A DNA stretch of 64,000 nt from JANOBD01 sp031411495 (GTDB lineage Bacteria > Planctomycetota > Phycisphaerae > Tepidisphaerales > Tepidisphaeraceae). The translations under genes were made by a program, and so were the position numbers. Location: assembly GCA_031411495.1 (NCBI GenBank), contig JANOBD010000019.1:10053-74052 (forward strand), given 5' to 3'. Below, in pieces: positions 1-8,174 of the stretch. The notes beneath the pieces are model-generated. The model worked only from the letters and a program-made list of their open reading frames with translations. It was not told where the DNA came from and did no database searches. The first letter of the stretch is position 1. Every line of letters starts with the position of its first letter.

Positions 1-707
1 CTGTTCACGCCAACCAGTTCACCGAAGCCATGGGCGCGGAATTGCAGGTTGCGGGAGGCGGTGATTTTCGGGTCGAGTTGCTTCAGCGTGCCGGCCGTGA
101 AATTGCGCGGGTTGGCGTACGTCTCTTCGCCCTGCTCGATCTGCTGCTGGTTGATCTTGAGGAACGTCTCGTTGGTCATGAACACTTCGCCACGCACTTC
201 CAGAACGGGCAGAACGGTGGCGCCCTTCTTCGCGTGAAGGACGAGCGGAATGGACTTGATCGTGCGGACGTTGTGGGTGACATCATCGCCGCGCCGGCCG
301 TCGCCGCGGGTGACCGCGTGAATGAGCTTCCCCTCTTCGTAACGAATGCTCAGCGCGACGCCGTCGATCTTCGGCTCGAGCACGTATTTCACCGAGTCGA
401 CTTCGAGCTTCTCGCGCACGCGTTCGTCAAAGGCCCGAAACTCTTCTTCGTTATACGTATTGTCGATCGACATCATCGGTTCGCGATGCTCGATCGACTT
501 GAACTTGTCGATCGCCTCGCCGCCGACGCGGGCGCTGGGCGAGTCAATGGTTTTCAGCTCGGGGTGTCTGGTTTCGAGTTCGATGACCTGCCGCATCAGC
601 TTGTCGTAGTCGAAATCGCTGATCGTCGGCTGCGCGAGCGTGTAGTAGGCGTAGTCGTGCTGGCGGATCTCGTCGCGGAGCTTGTCGATCTGCTGCTGGG
701 CGGTCAT
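1..707 (-). CDS. ligA: NAD-dependent DNA ligase, N-terminal part (runs off the window)
   Basis: This is the first 235 residues of LigA, which seals nicks in DNA using NAD+ during replication and repair. The minus-strand frame opens at ATG 707 and stays open to base 1. The N-terminal Ia domain (about 1-70, with YAYY near 19-22) binds NMN. The adenylation motif KIDG lies at 113-116, so Lys113 is the AMP-accepting residue. NPRNFTAGTLKQLD near 209-222 is a LigA signature. The OB, zinc-finger, HhH and BRCT domains lie outside the window. The only neighbour within 300 bases upstream is a doubtful small frame and then rnpA on the same strand. The family is certain; only completeness is unknown. Confidence 0.96.
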   Translation of the reverse strand, partial: MTAQQQIDKLRDEIRQHDYAYYTLAQPTISDFDYDKLMRQVIELETRHPELKTIDSPSARVGGEAIDKFKSIEHREPMMSIDNTYNEEEFRAFDERVREKLEVDSVKYVLEPKIDGVALSIRYEEGKLIHAVTRGDGRRGDDVTHNVRTIKSIPLVLHAKKGATVLPVLEVRGEVFMTNETFLKINQQQIEQGEETYANPRNFTAGTLKQLDPKITASRNLQFRAHGFGELVGVN

Positions 708-740
708 GGAGGCGTATCGTAAAGGCGACCCCGATCGGCG

Positions 741-920
741 TCACGTTATCCTGTCGAGACCCGCGTCGCCGGGATTGATCTTGACGGGCAGGTCACAACG
801 CGCGCAACGTGACTTGATTTCTCCGGCGGGCAGATGGGCGCGCCGGCGAAGCTCATTGAAAATCGAATAGACGTTCAGCAGGACCGCGCGCGGTTCCCGC
901 GATGACCCAGAATGACCCAC
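741..920 (-). CDS. Possible small protein with a CxxC pair, between rnpA and ligA (doubtful)
   Basis: An open frame starting at GTG 920 gives 59 residues ending in a basic, cysteine-containing tail (RCARCDLPVK near 38-47) and stops 33 bases before the ligA start, on the same strand. Spacing and orientation would suit a gene between rnpA and ligA. There is no ATG, no clear ribosome binding site, and the first third overlaps a dispersed repeat. I do not recognise a family. It may simply be an open frame in high-GC sequence. Confidence 0.2.
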   Translation of the reverse strand: MGHSGSSREPRAVLLNVYSIFNELRRRAHLPAGEIKSRCARCDLPVKINPGDAGLDRIT

Positions 921-947
921 TTTGGTGCATTTTCGGGTGCCCAGCTT
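896..947 (+). repeat. Dispersed 52-nt repeat, copy A (short peptide frame MTHFGAFSGAQL)
   Basis: This 52-base stretch matches 19569-19620 on the opposite strand at 46 positions. On the plus strand ATG 912 opens a frame reading MTHFGAFSGAQL, and identity between the copies stops exactly after codon 12. Within those 12 codons the copies differ only at three third-codon positions, all synonymous. The frame then runs on antisense across the rnpA 3' end and is unlike copy B. It could be a conserved leader peptide, a structured RNA, or part of a mobile repeat. Confidence 0.6.
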
Positions 948-990
948 TCCAAAGTGGTGCGATTGGACGCGGCTTCCGACGGGGGCGTCG

Positions 991-1350
991 TCAGGCGCGC
1001 AGGTCGCCCGCCAGCTTCACCATCGCGCCGCTCAAAAGTTTCTGGTAGTCGGCCAGCAGCAGCGGCTCGTGCGGCTTCACCGTGACGATCAGGTCGACCG
1101 GAAGCGGCCAGTCGTGCTGCATGAGCCGGAACGCTTCCCGAAGCATTCGCTTGACGCGATTGCGCACCGCGGCGTTGCCACAGCGACGCGAGATGCGCAC
1201 GCCGAGGCGCGACTTGGCGCTCGTCGACGTTAATGCGTTCAGGATCAGCGGGCCCCGCGTGATTCGCATGCCCGTACGCGTCAGGCGGACGAAGTCCAGC
1301 TGCGATTTGATCCGCTGCTCGCGCGAGAAGGTGTAGCGATTGCTCGACAT
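991..1350 (-). CDS. rnpA: Ribonuclease P protein component
   Basis: RnpA is the basic protein cofactor of RNase P, which removes 5' leaders from tRNA precursors. The 119-residue product has the usual family length. The conserved RNR box reads RNRVKR at 63-68, followed by the family helix MLREAFR. I chose ATG 1350 (MSSNRYTF) because the frame continues upstream only as non-homologous sequence overlapping trxB. In most bacteria rpmH lies directly upstream; here the 85 bases between rnpA and trxB are too short to hold it, so the usual rpmH-rnpA pair is broken. Confidence 0.93.
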   Translation of the reverse strand: MSSNRYTFSREQRIKSQLDFVRLTRTGMRITRGPLILNALTSTSAKSRLGVRISRRCGNAAVRNRVKRMLREAFRLMQHDWPLPVDLIVTVKPHEPLLLADYQKLLSGAMVKLAGDLRA

Positions 1351-1435
1351 GAGTTTTTCACTGAATCGCTTCTCGCAATCCGATCCGTTGACTGAACTCG
1401 ACTGTGCAATCGTTACTCGACCGACTCCGATCCGT

Positions 1436-2419
1436 TCAGTGCACGCCCTTGGCGGCGAGCCAGCGCTCCGCATCGAGTGCCGCCTTGCAGCCCATACCGG
1501 CGGCGGTGATCGCCTGCTTGTAGAGCGGGTCGGCCACATCGCCGGCGGCGAAGACACCTTCGACGCTGGTCAGCGTTCGGGGATCCTGGACGACCAGAAA
1601 GCCCTTGTCGTCGGTCGTGAGCTGGCCTTTCAGGAACTTCGTGTTCGGCGTATGTCCGATCGCTACGAACATCCCCGACGCTTCCAGCGTGGTCTTTTCG
1701 TCCGTCACCAGGTTCTTCACCCGGACCGCGGTCACGCCGTCGTCTTCGTTTCCGATGACTTCATCGACCGCCGAATTCCACACCGGGCGAATCTTCGGGT
1801 TGTCGAGCGTGCGCTGCGCCATGACCCGGCTCGCGCGAAGCGTGTCGCGCCGGTGGACGAGATACACGCTGCTCGCGAACTTGCTCAGGTAATTCGCCTC
1901 CTCGCAGGCGCTGTCGCCGCCCCCGACAACAACGAGCGGTCGCTCACGAAAACGCGGCAGCGCGCCGTCGCACACGGCACAGGCGCTGACGCCGAGGTTT
2001 TTGAAACGGCTTTCGCTCTCCAGGCCAAGATAGTTCGCGCTCGCGCCGGTTGCGATCACCAGCGCCAGCGTGTTTAGCGTATTTCCATTTGAATCGCGCA
2101 ACGCGAACGGATGTCTCCCGAGATCGGCCTCGAGGATATCGGCCGTCTCGACGCGCGATCCTTGCTTCGTGGCCTGTTCGCGCATTTTGAGCATGAGCTC
2201 CGGGCCTTCGACGCCAGAGGGAAATCCGGCGTAATTCTCAACTTCGGTCGTCAGGTTCAACTGCCCGAGCGGCAAGGTGCCGCGCAGCCGGTTTTCCTCG
2301 GTCAGTGCGCCCTCGTACACGAGCGGCTTGAGGTTCGCCCGTGCCGCGTAAATCGCGCACGACCACGCGGCGGGCCCGGAACCGACGATCACAATCTTCT
2401 CTGCCTTCACGTCTTCCAT
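1436..2419 (-). CDS. trxB: Thioredoxin-disulfide reductase
   Basis: This flavoenzyme passes electrons from NADPH to thioredoxin in the cytoplasm. The 327-residue protein has the low-molecular-weight TrxB layout: FAD-binding GSGPAA at 13-18, the redox-active pair CAVC at 147-150, the NADPH-binding GGGDSACEE at 166-174, and the C-terminal FAD motif AAGDV about 25-30 residues from the end. All catalytic residues are present and the length is typical. It lies 85 bases upstream of rnpA on the same strand, so the two may share a transcript. The facing M50 protease gene is divergent with a 65-base gap. Confidence 0.95.
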   Translation of the reverse strand: MEDVKAEKIVIVGSGPAAWSCAIYAARANLKPLVYEGALTEENRLRGTLPLGQLNLTTEVENYAGFPSGVEGPELMLKMREQATKQGSRVETADILEADLGRHPFALRDSNGNTLNTLALVIATGASANYLGLESESRFKNLGVSACAVCDGALPRFRERPLVVVGGGDSACEEANYLSKFASSVYLVHRRDTLRASRVMAQRTLDNPKIRPVWNSAVDEVIGNEDDGVTAVRVKNLVTDEKTTLEASGMFVAIGHTPNTKFLKGQLTTDDKGFLVVQDPRTLTSVEGVFAAGDVADPLYKQAITAAGMGCKAALDAERWLAAKGVH

Positions 2420-2484
2420 ACGAACAGAGTTTAGGCGATCCGCCGGGTTGTTGCATCACCGGCCGCGACTAAGATGCGCAGCGA

Positions 2485-3135
2485 ATGAATCTGTTTATCA
2501 ACCTGCTGCGAGAAGACCCGGCCCAATATGCGACCATCGTCGTCGCGATCATCCTTAGCATCGTGCTCCACGAGCTGGCGCACGGCTGGACGGCCGTCTG
2601 GTTCGGCGACCGGACGCCGATCGAGATGGACCACCTGACGCCCAATCCGCTCGTTCACATGGGGATGACGTCGATCATTCTCGTCCTGTTGTTCGGCATC
2701 GGATGGGGCCAGATGCCCGTCAACCCGAACCGCATGCGCGGACGTTACGCGGAGGCAATCGTGGCGGCAGCGGGGCCGGCGATGAATGTGCTGCTGGCGT
2801 TCGCTTCACTGACCTTTGTGGGCGTGTATCTGCGGAGCCATCCGTTCTCCGCGTTCGATGAATCGTTTCTTCACACGCTCGTGCAGGTCTTGAAGGTGGT
2901 CGGCATCCTGAACATTCTGCTGGCACTCTTCAATCTCATTCCGATCCCGCCGCTGGATGGATCCCGAATTCTCGCGAACGTCCTACCGGCGTATCGCGAC
3001 TGGCTTTCCTCGCCGACGATGGTCGGCGTCGTGCAGGCGGTCTTTTTCGCGGCGTTTTTCTTCAGCGGCACGATTCTCGCGCCGCTTGCGGCGAAGGTCG
3101 CCACTCAATACGTCCAGTTCATCCGGACGGCCTGA
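2485..3135 (+). CDS. Site-2 protease family (M50) membrane metalloprotease
   Basis: A 216-residue integral membrane protein of the M50 group that lacks PDZ domains. The zinc motif HELAH sits at 29-33 inside the first hydrophobic segment, and the third metal ligand is the Asp of NLIPIPPLDG (Asp158). Several more membrane helices are visible. M50 enzymes cut transmembrane segments of anti-sigma factors or membrane proteins; this short type is common and its substrates are mostly unknown. It is a single gene, divergent from trxB and convergent with the dehydrogenase that follows after 7 bases. Confidence 0.88.
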   Translation: MNLFINLLREDPAQYATIVVAIILSIVLHELAHGWTAVWFGDRTPIEMDHLTPNPLVHMGMTSIILVLLFGIGWGQMPVNPNRMRGRYAEAIVAAAGPAMNVLLAFASLTFVGVYLRSHPFSAFDESFLHTLVQVLKVVGILNILLALFNLIPIPPLDGSRILANVLPAYRDWLSSPTMVGVVQAVFFAAFFFSGTILAPLAAKVATQYVQFIRTA

Positions 3136-3142
3136 GGTCATT

Positions 3143-4204
3143 TCAGCGCGAGAGCAGTGCCATCACGGCCTCCGTCACCTTCCCCGTCGTCGCGGTCCCG
3201 CCGAGATCCTTTGAGTGATTCGCCGGGTTGGCCACCACATCGACGCACGCCTGGCGAATTGCGTCGCCGGCGTTGCGCTGGTTGAGGAAGTCGAGCATCA
3301 TCGCCACGGACAGGAACGTCGCAATCGGGTTGGCCAGTCCTTTGCCGGCGATGTCCGGCGCGCTGCCGTGAACGGGCTCGAACATACTCGCGTATTTGCG
3401 GGTCGGGTTCAGGTTGCCGCTCGCGGCCATGCCCATGCCGCCTTGGATGGCGGCGCCGATGTCAGTGATGATATCCCCGAACATGTTGGTGGTCACGATC
3501 ACGTCGTACATGCCGGGCTTGGTGACCATATACATGGTGCACGCGTCGACGTGGTGATAGTCGGTGGTGATCTGCGGGTATTCGAGCTTCACTTCCTCGA
3601 ACGCGCGGCTCCAGAGATTGTGTGCGAAGCGCAGCACGTTCGTCTTGGCCACGAGCGTGACCTTTTTGCGGCCGAACTGGACCGCGTACTCGAATGCGTA
3701 GCGGATCGCCCGCTCGACGCCGTGGCGCGTGCAGACTTCGATCTGATTCGCCACTTCGTGCGGCGTTCCCTTGTAGAGAAATCCGCCTTGCTGGCAGTAG
3801 AGCCCTTCGGTGTTCTCGCGGACGATGACCATATCGATGTCGGTGGCCTTGATCGGGCTGGGCACGCCGGGCAGGAGCTTGGTGGGCCTGAGGTTGATGT
3901 ACTGGTCGAACTCGAAGCGCATCTTCAGGAGGATGTCGGTCTCGATGAGTCCTTGCGGGATCTGCGCATTGCCGCGCGGGTCGGCCCCGACGGCGCCGAA
4001 GAGGATCGCATCGGCCTTGCCGAGCTCGCGCAGCGCGCCGTCGGGAAGCGTCTCCTGGGTCTTGAGGTAATGCTCGGCACCGTGCGGGTAGTGGGTCGTC
4101 GAGTAGGTGAAGCCGAACTTCTTCGAGGCCAGTTCGAGGACTTTGAGCCCCTCGGCCACGACCTCTTTGCCGACGAAGTCGCCGGGCATGACTGCGATGT
4201 TCAT
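3143..4204 (-). CDS. Isocitrate/isopropylmalate dehydrogenase family (3-isopropylmalate or tartrate/D-malate type)
   Basis: This is a 353-residue NAD-dependent beta-decarboxylating dehydrogenase. From ATG 4204 the protein starts MNIAVMPGD, the usual family N-terminus; the longer frame to 4267 adds unrelated residues. Substrate-binding arginines lie in MRFEFDQYINLRP (95-107) and RENTEGLY (129-136); the catalytic lysine is in VAKTNVLR, and metal-binding aspartates lie in NMFGDIITD. FEPVHGSAPDIAGKG near the C-terminus is the nucleotide-site signature. The DQYINLRPTKLLPG stretch resembles tartrate/D-malate dehydrogenases as much as LeuB. No leuA, leuC or leuD gene is nearby, so leucine synthesis is plausible but not shown. 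Confidence 0.85.
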   Translation of the reverse strand: MNIAVMPGDFVGKEVVAEGLKVLELASKKFGFTYSTTHYPHGAEHYLKTQETLPDGALRELGKADAILFGAVGADPRGNAQIPQGLIETDILLKMRFEFDQYINLRPTKLLPGVPSPIKATDIDMVIVRENTEGLYCQQGGFLYKGTPHEVANQIEVCTRHGVERAIRYAFEYAVQFGRKKVTLVAKTNVLRFAHNLWSRAFEEVKLEYPQITTDYHHVDACTMYMVTKPGMYDVIVTTNMFGDIITDIGAAIQGGMGMAASGNLNPTRKYASMFEPVHGSAPDIAGKGLANPIATFLSVAMMLDFLNQRNAGDAIRQACVDVVANPANHSKDLGGTATTGKVTEAVMALLSR

Positions 4205-4286
4205 AGTCAGGGTGTGATATGGGGAGGGAGGGGTGGAGGCAAGTCGCGCGGTTTTACACCTACGCAAGCAAGCTCGCGGCTAAACT

Positions 4287-4733
4287 ATGACACTCATGTC
4301 CGACGCAATCGACCCGTTTGACCTCCAGCGTTTCATTGACGCGCAGGAGCACGTGTACGCACAAGCCATTTCCGAGATCCGCGCCGGCGAGAAAGTGAGC
4401 CATTGGATGTGGTTCATTTTCCCGCAGTTGGATGGACTTGGATACAGTTCGATGGCCAAGCGGTACGCGATCCGGAATGAAGAGGAAGCGCGTGCGTATC
4501 TCGAGCATCCGGTGCTCGGACCACGCCTGAGAGAATGCGCGCAGGCGGCGATCGACGTGCCGAGTCGAACCGCGTTCGAGATATTCGATTCGCCTGACGA
4601 TGTGAAACTCAAGTCGTCGGCGACGTTGTTTGCTGCTGTTTCCCCGGCCGGATCGGTCTTCGCAAAACTGCTCGAACGGTTTTTCGACGGTGAGAGGGAC
4701 GAGCGGACCGTGAACCTCTTGGGCCGACGGTGA
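4287..4733 (+). CDS. DUF1810 family protein
   Basis: A 148-residue soluble protein matching the DUF1810 (YfaZ-unrelated, calpastatin-like) family by its opening DPFDLQRFIDAQ and the strongly conserved HWMWFIFPQLDGLG block near 36-49, followed by YAIRNEEEARAYLEHPVLGPRL. The biochemical role of the family is unknown. Start is ATG 4287 or ATG 4296 (MSDAID); neither has a clear ribosome binding site. Its stop codon abuts the stop of the convergent ACP-FGE gene with no spacer, so the two transcripts must overlap at their 3' ends. Confidence 0.85.
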   Translation: MTLMSDAIDPFDLQRFIDAQEHVYAQAISEIRAGEKVSHWMWFIFPQLDGLGYSSMAKRYAIRNEEEARAYLEHPVLGPRLRECAQAAIDVPSRTAFEIFDSPDDVKLKSSATLFAAVSPAGSVFAKLLERFFDGERDERTVNLLGRR

Positions 4734-6035
4734 TCATGTCGGGATCGCCAGCCGAAACCCCAGGCAGCGTCCACGCGCGTCCGGCACCCGGCCGCGCCGG
4801 TAACTGCATTCGCAGAGAAACGCGGGCCCGATCCAACTGCCGCCGCGCTCGGCGCGGATGCCGGGGCTCAGTTCATTGCCGCACCACTGCCAGACGTTGC
4901 CAGCCATATGACGCGGTCCGAACGGTGAGATGCCGAGCGGGCGATTTACGGGGACGATCGGCATCGACTGCGGCGTCGGGTATTCCGTTCCCCGTTCGTG
5001 CCGGCCGAACCACGCGCTCTCCAGCGTCGCCGCTTCGTCTCCCCAGGGAAATCGTTGGATGGTGGGGCCGCGTGCCGCGTATTCGAACTGGTCTTCGCTC
5101 GGCAGGCCGCTTCCGCTGCCGTCGGCGCCGGCATCGCGATAGCCATACCAGTCGCGCCCACTTGCCCAGAGCGCGTACGCATTGGCGCCGTACCAGGACA
5201 CCAGGATCATCGGCCACCGCTCGACGCCGAGCAGCGGCTTCCACTTGAAGCCGTCGTAGCGGATGAGCTGGTGACGGTCGCGACGGTCGCCTGGCGCGCA
5301 GATGAACCACTCGGCCAGCAACCGCTCCGCGACCGGGCCGATCGTGTTCAGGAACCGGCAATAGGCCGAGGTCGAGACCGGCTCCATGTCGATGAAGAAC
5401 GCCTCCATCGATTTGCCGATCCGGAGGCCATCGCGGATGAACTCGACCTCGTCCGCGGGGATGCGGACGCAGACCATGCCGTCGGTCCGTCGACGGATCG
5501 TCGTGGCGATGGCGTTGCGGACTTCGAGCCGATCGAGCCACGGATCTCCCGCTTGCGAGACATATTTGCCGTCGAGCTGTGTGAACGCCGCCGCTTCCGT
5601 GGGAGGCCGAGGCGCGGTCGCGATGTTGCGAAACCATTCGCGGCGATTCTGAGCCGGCTTCGCGCCCTGTAGCGCGCGGATCAGCTCCACGACCTCCTCC
5701 AGGTTCATTTCACGGGTCGTGAACGCTCTCCCGGGCATCAGCTCGGCCTGTTCGTCCGAAATCGATAAGCCGAACTCCGTTTCCAGTTCCAGGACGAGCT
5801 CGACGTTATCGAGCGAGTCCATGTGCAAATCCTGAATGAGCCGCGACGTCGGATGGATGTCCGCGAGTGGGATCCCCATCTGCTCGGCGACGATTTTGAA
5901 CACGCGCGCCCGGATCTCATCAAGGCTCAGGATGGGTTGATCGATCGGCACCGGGTCATCGTATGCAATTGCGATCCGCGGGCCACGCGCCTGCGAACGC
6001 GGCGGGCACTTGAAGTTCGACGGACATCGCGCCAC
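4734..6035 (-). CDS. Acyl carrier protein domain fused to an FGE-sulfatase (SUMF1-like) domain
   Basis: The 433-residue protein joins two domains rarely seen together. Residues about 33-110 are an acyl carrier protein: the phosphopantetheine site is HMDSLDNVEL with Ser74. Residues about 165-433 are an FGE-sulfatase domain, shown by FPWGDE, GNVWQWCGNE and RGGSW followed by LGFRLA. In true formylglycine-generating enzymes two cysteines follow the GGSW region in the pattern LCxxSYC; here the first is kept (FLCECSY) but the second is Arg. The annotated start is GTG 6035, only 9 bases from the divergent gene start. GTG 5951 (VPIDQP) would remove the first 28 residues, which lack homology. Function is unknown; a carrier-tethered substrate is inferred. 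Confidence 0.82.
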   Translation of the reverse strand: MARCPSNFKCPPRSQARGPRIAIAYDDPVPIDQPILSLDEIRARVFKIVAEQMGIPLADIHPTSRLIQDLHMDSLDNVELVLELETEFGLSISDEQAELMPGRAFTTREMNLEEVVELIRALQGAKPAQNRREWFRNIATAPRPPTEAAAFTQLDGKYVSQAGDPWLDRLEVRNAIATTIRRRTDGMVCVRIPADEVEFIRDGLRIGKSMEAFFIDMEPVSTSAYCRFLNTIGPVAERLLAEWFICAPGDRRDRHQLIRYDGFKWKPLLGVERWPMILVSWYGANAYALWASGRDWYGYRDAGADGSGSGLPSEDQFEYAARGPTIQRFPWGDEAATLESAWFGRHERGTEYPTPQSMPIVPVNRPLGISPFGPRHMAGNVWQWCGNELSPGIRAERGGSWIGPAFLCECSYRRGRVPDARGRCLGFRLAIPT

Positions 6036-6044
6036 GATCTGTCG

Positions 6045-7904
6045 ATGCGACTCCTCACTGCGCTGCTGCTATTGCTCACATCGGTCTCCCCTGCGGGTCC
6101 GATCGTTCCGGTCGTGGGAATGACGATCGATCAATCCGTTACAGTCGCCGCGGGCGAGCATGTGCTCCGTGCGCCCGAGAGCAATCGCGCTGCAATCCTC
6201 GTCCGCGGCGACAACCTCATCGTCGATTTCAGCAACGCGACCTTGGTCGGCAGCGACGATCCGACCCGGCCGGACCTGTTCAGCGGCCGCGCGATCGACG
6301 TGAAGGGAAATCACGTCACGATCAAGGGCCTTGTCGCTCGCGGCTACAAGATCGCGTTGAACGCTGCGGATTGTCGCGACCTCCAGCTCATCGACTGCGA
6401 CCTGAGCTACAACTACCGCCCGCGACTCAAGAGCACGCCGTGGAAGGAAGACCTCGACGACTGGATGAGCTTTCATCACAACGAGGCCGGCGAGTGGATC
6501 GACCACGGCGCGGCGGTCTGCCTGACGAGTTGCGATCGCTTCCTCATCCGCAACCTCACCGTCACCGGCGGCCAGAACGGCGTGCTGCTGACCGCCTGCA
6601 ACAACGGCCTGATGCACTCCTGCAACATCAGCTTCAACAGCGGCGTCGGCGTGGGCCTCTACCGCAGCTCGGGGAACCGGTTCACGATGAACCGGCTCGA
6701 CTACAACGTCCGCGGCCACAGCGAAGGCGTCTACAACCGCGGACAGGACTCGGCCGCGTTCCTGGTTTACGAACAATCGAGCAACAACATCTTCGACCGC
6801 AACAGTGCCACGCACAGCGGCGACGGCTTCTTCCTCTGGGCCGGCCAATCGACGATGGATACCGGCGCGGGCGGATGCAACGACAACCTCATCGCCGCGA
6901 ACGACTTCTCCTACGCACCGACCAACGGCATCGAGGTCACCTTCAGCCGTAACCAGCTTCTCCACAACACGATTCACGGCTGCTGGCACGGCATCTGGGG
7001 CGGCTACAGCTACGATTCAGACTTTTCCGACAACGACTTCGCGAACAACGTCGAAGCGATCAACATCGAACACGGCCAGAACAACCTGATCCGCCGCAAT
7101 CAGTTCAACGGCGACGGCGTCGGCATCCACCTCTACGAACGCGGCACGCCAGACGACTGGGGCTACGGCAAGGCCCGCGACACGCACAGCCGCAACTATC
7201 ACATCGACAAAAATCACTTCTCGCACATGCCCGTGGCACTGCGTGTGCGCGACACGAAGGACGTGTTCGCGGACCAGAACGTATTCGACGACGTCAACCA
7301 ATCCATGGACGCTGGCGAATTTTCGATCGAACCCGATGCAGGCGCAACGACTCGACCTGCCCCGCGATCCGTCCCCGAATCGCTGCCCGATGCGCTCTTG
7401 CCCGCCCCGCTGGTGGATCTGCCGCGTGAGCGAGGCACGATCCGCGTGACCGAATGGGGCCCGCACGATTACCGCTGCCCGCTGGTCTGGCCGGATGTTC
7501 AGCACGATCCGAGCGGACGCACGTTGTTATTGTTCGCTCCCGCCGGGAACAGGGGTGCATGGCGCATCAATACCCCCGCCCTTCGGGATCTGCCGATCGA
7601 ACAGGCCGGCTTGGGAATGCAGCGGCTGATCCTTCCGTCGGAAGGGGGCAAATTGACTGACCTCCCCATCGAATTGCAGTGGAGCGGCGAGAAGCCATCT
7701 GTAGACGCATTCGGCCGGAATGTTCCGGTCGGGCAGGTCGTGGACTTGGCGTATCGCCACTTCAGCGCTTCGCTTAAGTGGGAAGTGCAGTTCTTTGGAT
7801 GGGATGACGCCAGCGATCCCCGGCAGACCACCCGAGTGTTTGAAGGGCAGCCGATCGCGTCGACAAGTGTCGATCGCCTCAACTTCCGTAGCTCGGGCTC
7901 GTAG
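6045..7904 (+). CDS. Right-handed parallel beta-helix (NosD-like) secreted protein, cut short in its PA14 domain
   Basis: The 619-residue product begins with a signal peptide (MRLLTALLLLLTSVSPAG). About residues 60-430 are beta-helix repeats with the NNLI/NRF/SDNDF pattern of NosD and pectate-lyase-like carbohydrate-binding proteins. A linker holding ATTRPAP follows. From about 560 a PA14-type domain begins (FGWDDASDPRQTT, VDRLNF) and is stopped by TAG at 7902-7904; the same frame continues with the rest of that domain to 8171. Expected location is periplasm or surface, acting on polysaccharide. The frame could start at 5823 but ATG 6045 is followed at once by the signal peptide. It is divergent from the ACP-FGE gene. 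Confidence 0.82.
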   Translation: MRLLTALLLLLTSVSPAGPIVPVVGMTIDQSVTVAAGEHVLRAPESNRAAILVRGDNLIVDFSNATLVGSDDPTRPDLFSGRAIDVKGNHVTIKGLVARGYKIALNAADCRDLQLIDCDLSYNYRPRLKSTPWKEDLDDWMSFHHNEAGEWIDHGAAVCLTSCDRFLIRNLTVTGGQNGVLLTACNNGLMHSCNISFNSGVGVGLYRSSGNRFTMNRLDYNVRGHSEGVYNRGQDSAAFLVYEQSSNNIFDRNSATHSGDGFFLWAGQSTMDTGAGGCNDNLIAANDFSYAPTNGIEVTFSRNQLLHNTIHGCWHGIWGGYSYDSDFSDNDFANNVEAINIEHGQNNLIRRNQFNGDGVGIHLYERGTPDDWGYGKARDTHSRNYHIDKNHFSHMPVALRVRDTKDVFADQNVFDDVNQSMDAGEFSIEPDAGATTRPAPRSVPESLPDALLPAPLVDLPRERGTIRVTEWGPHDYRCPLVWPDVQHDPSGRTLLLFAPAGNRGAWRINTPALRDLPIEQAGLGMQRLILPSEGGKLTDLPIELQWSGEKPSVDAFGRNVPVGQVVDLAYRHFSASLKWEVQFFGWDDASDPRQTTRVFEGQPIASTSVDRLNFRSSGS

Positions 7905-8171
7905 GCGGAAAATGTGCCGGCCGACCACTTCGCGACGCGCGCCGAGACGACGCTCGACGCGCCCGCGGGCGACTACGTGCTTCATCTCACGAGCGACGAT
8001 GGCGTGCGGGTCTTTCTCGACGGCAAGCAGGTCTTTTCCGATTGGACGTACCACCCGCCGAAGGTCGAAGCGGTTCCACTCCAACTGAGCGGCAAACACA
8101 CGCTGCGCATCGAGCACTTCGAGATCGATGGTTACGCCCAACTGACGGCCGAAATCGATCGAAAGCCGTGA
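7905..8171 (+). pseudogene. In-frame continuation of the PA14 domain after the amber codon
   Basis: Reading on in the same frame past the TAG at 7902-7904 gives 88 more residues that complete a PA14 domain: VPADHFATRAE, then YVLHLTSDDGVRVFLDGKQV and a closing HTLRIEHFEIDG block. No shift of frame is needed, so a single base change or a sequencing error would explain the break. A separate start (GTG 7912 or ATG 7914) would give an isolated half domain with no signal peptide. Suppression of the amber codon is possible but there is no evidence for it here. Confidence 0.75.
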
Positions 8172-8174
8172 TGC

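Noticed and set aside
3215..4321. Plus-strand frame of 368 residues opposite the dehydrogenase gene
   Set aside because: It is the exact antisense of a well-conserved enzyme; composition (His/Val/Asp-rich without hydrophobic core) is typical of shadow frames in high-GC DNA.
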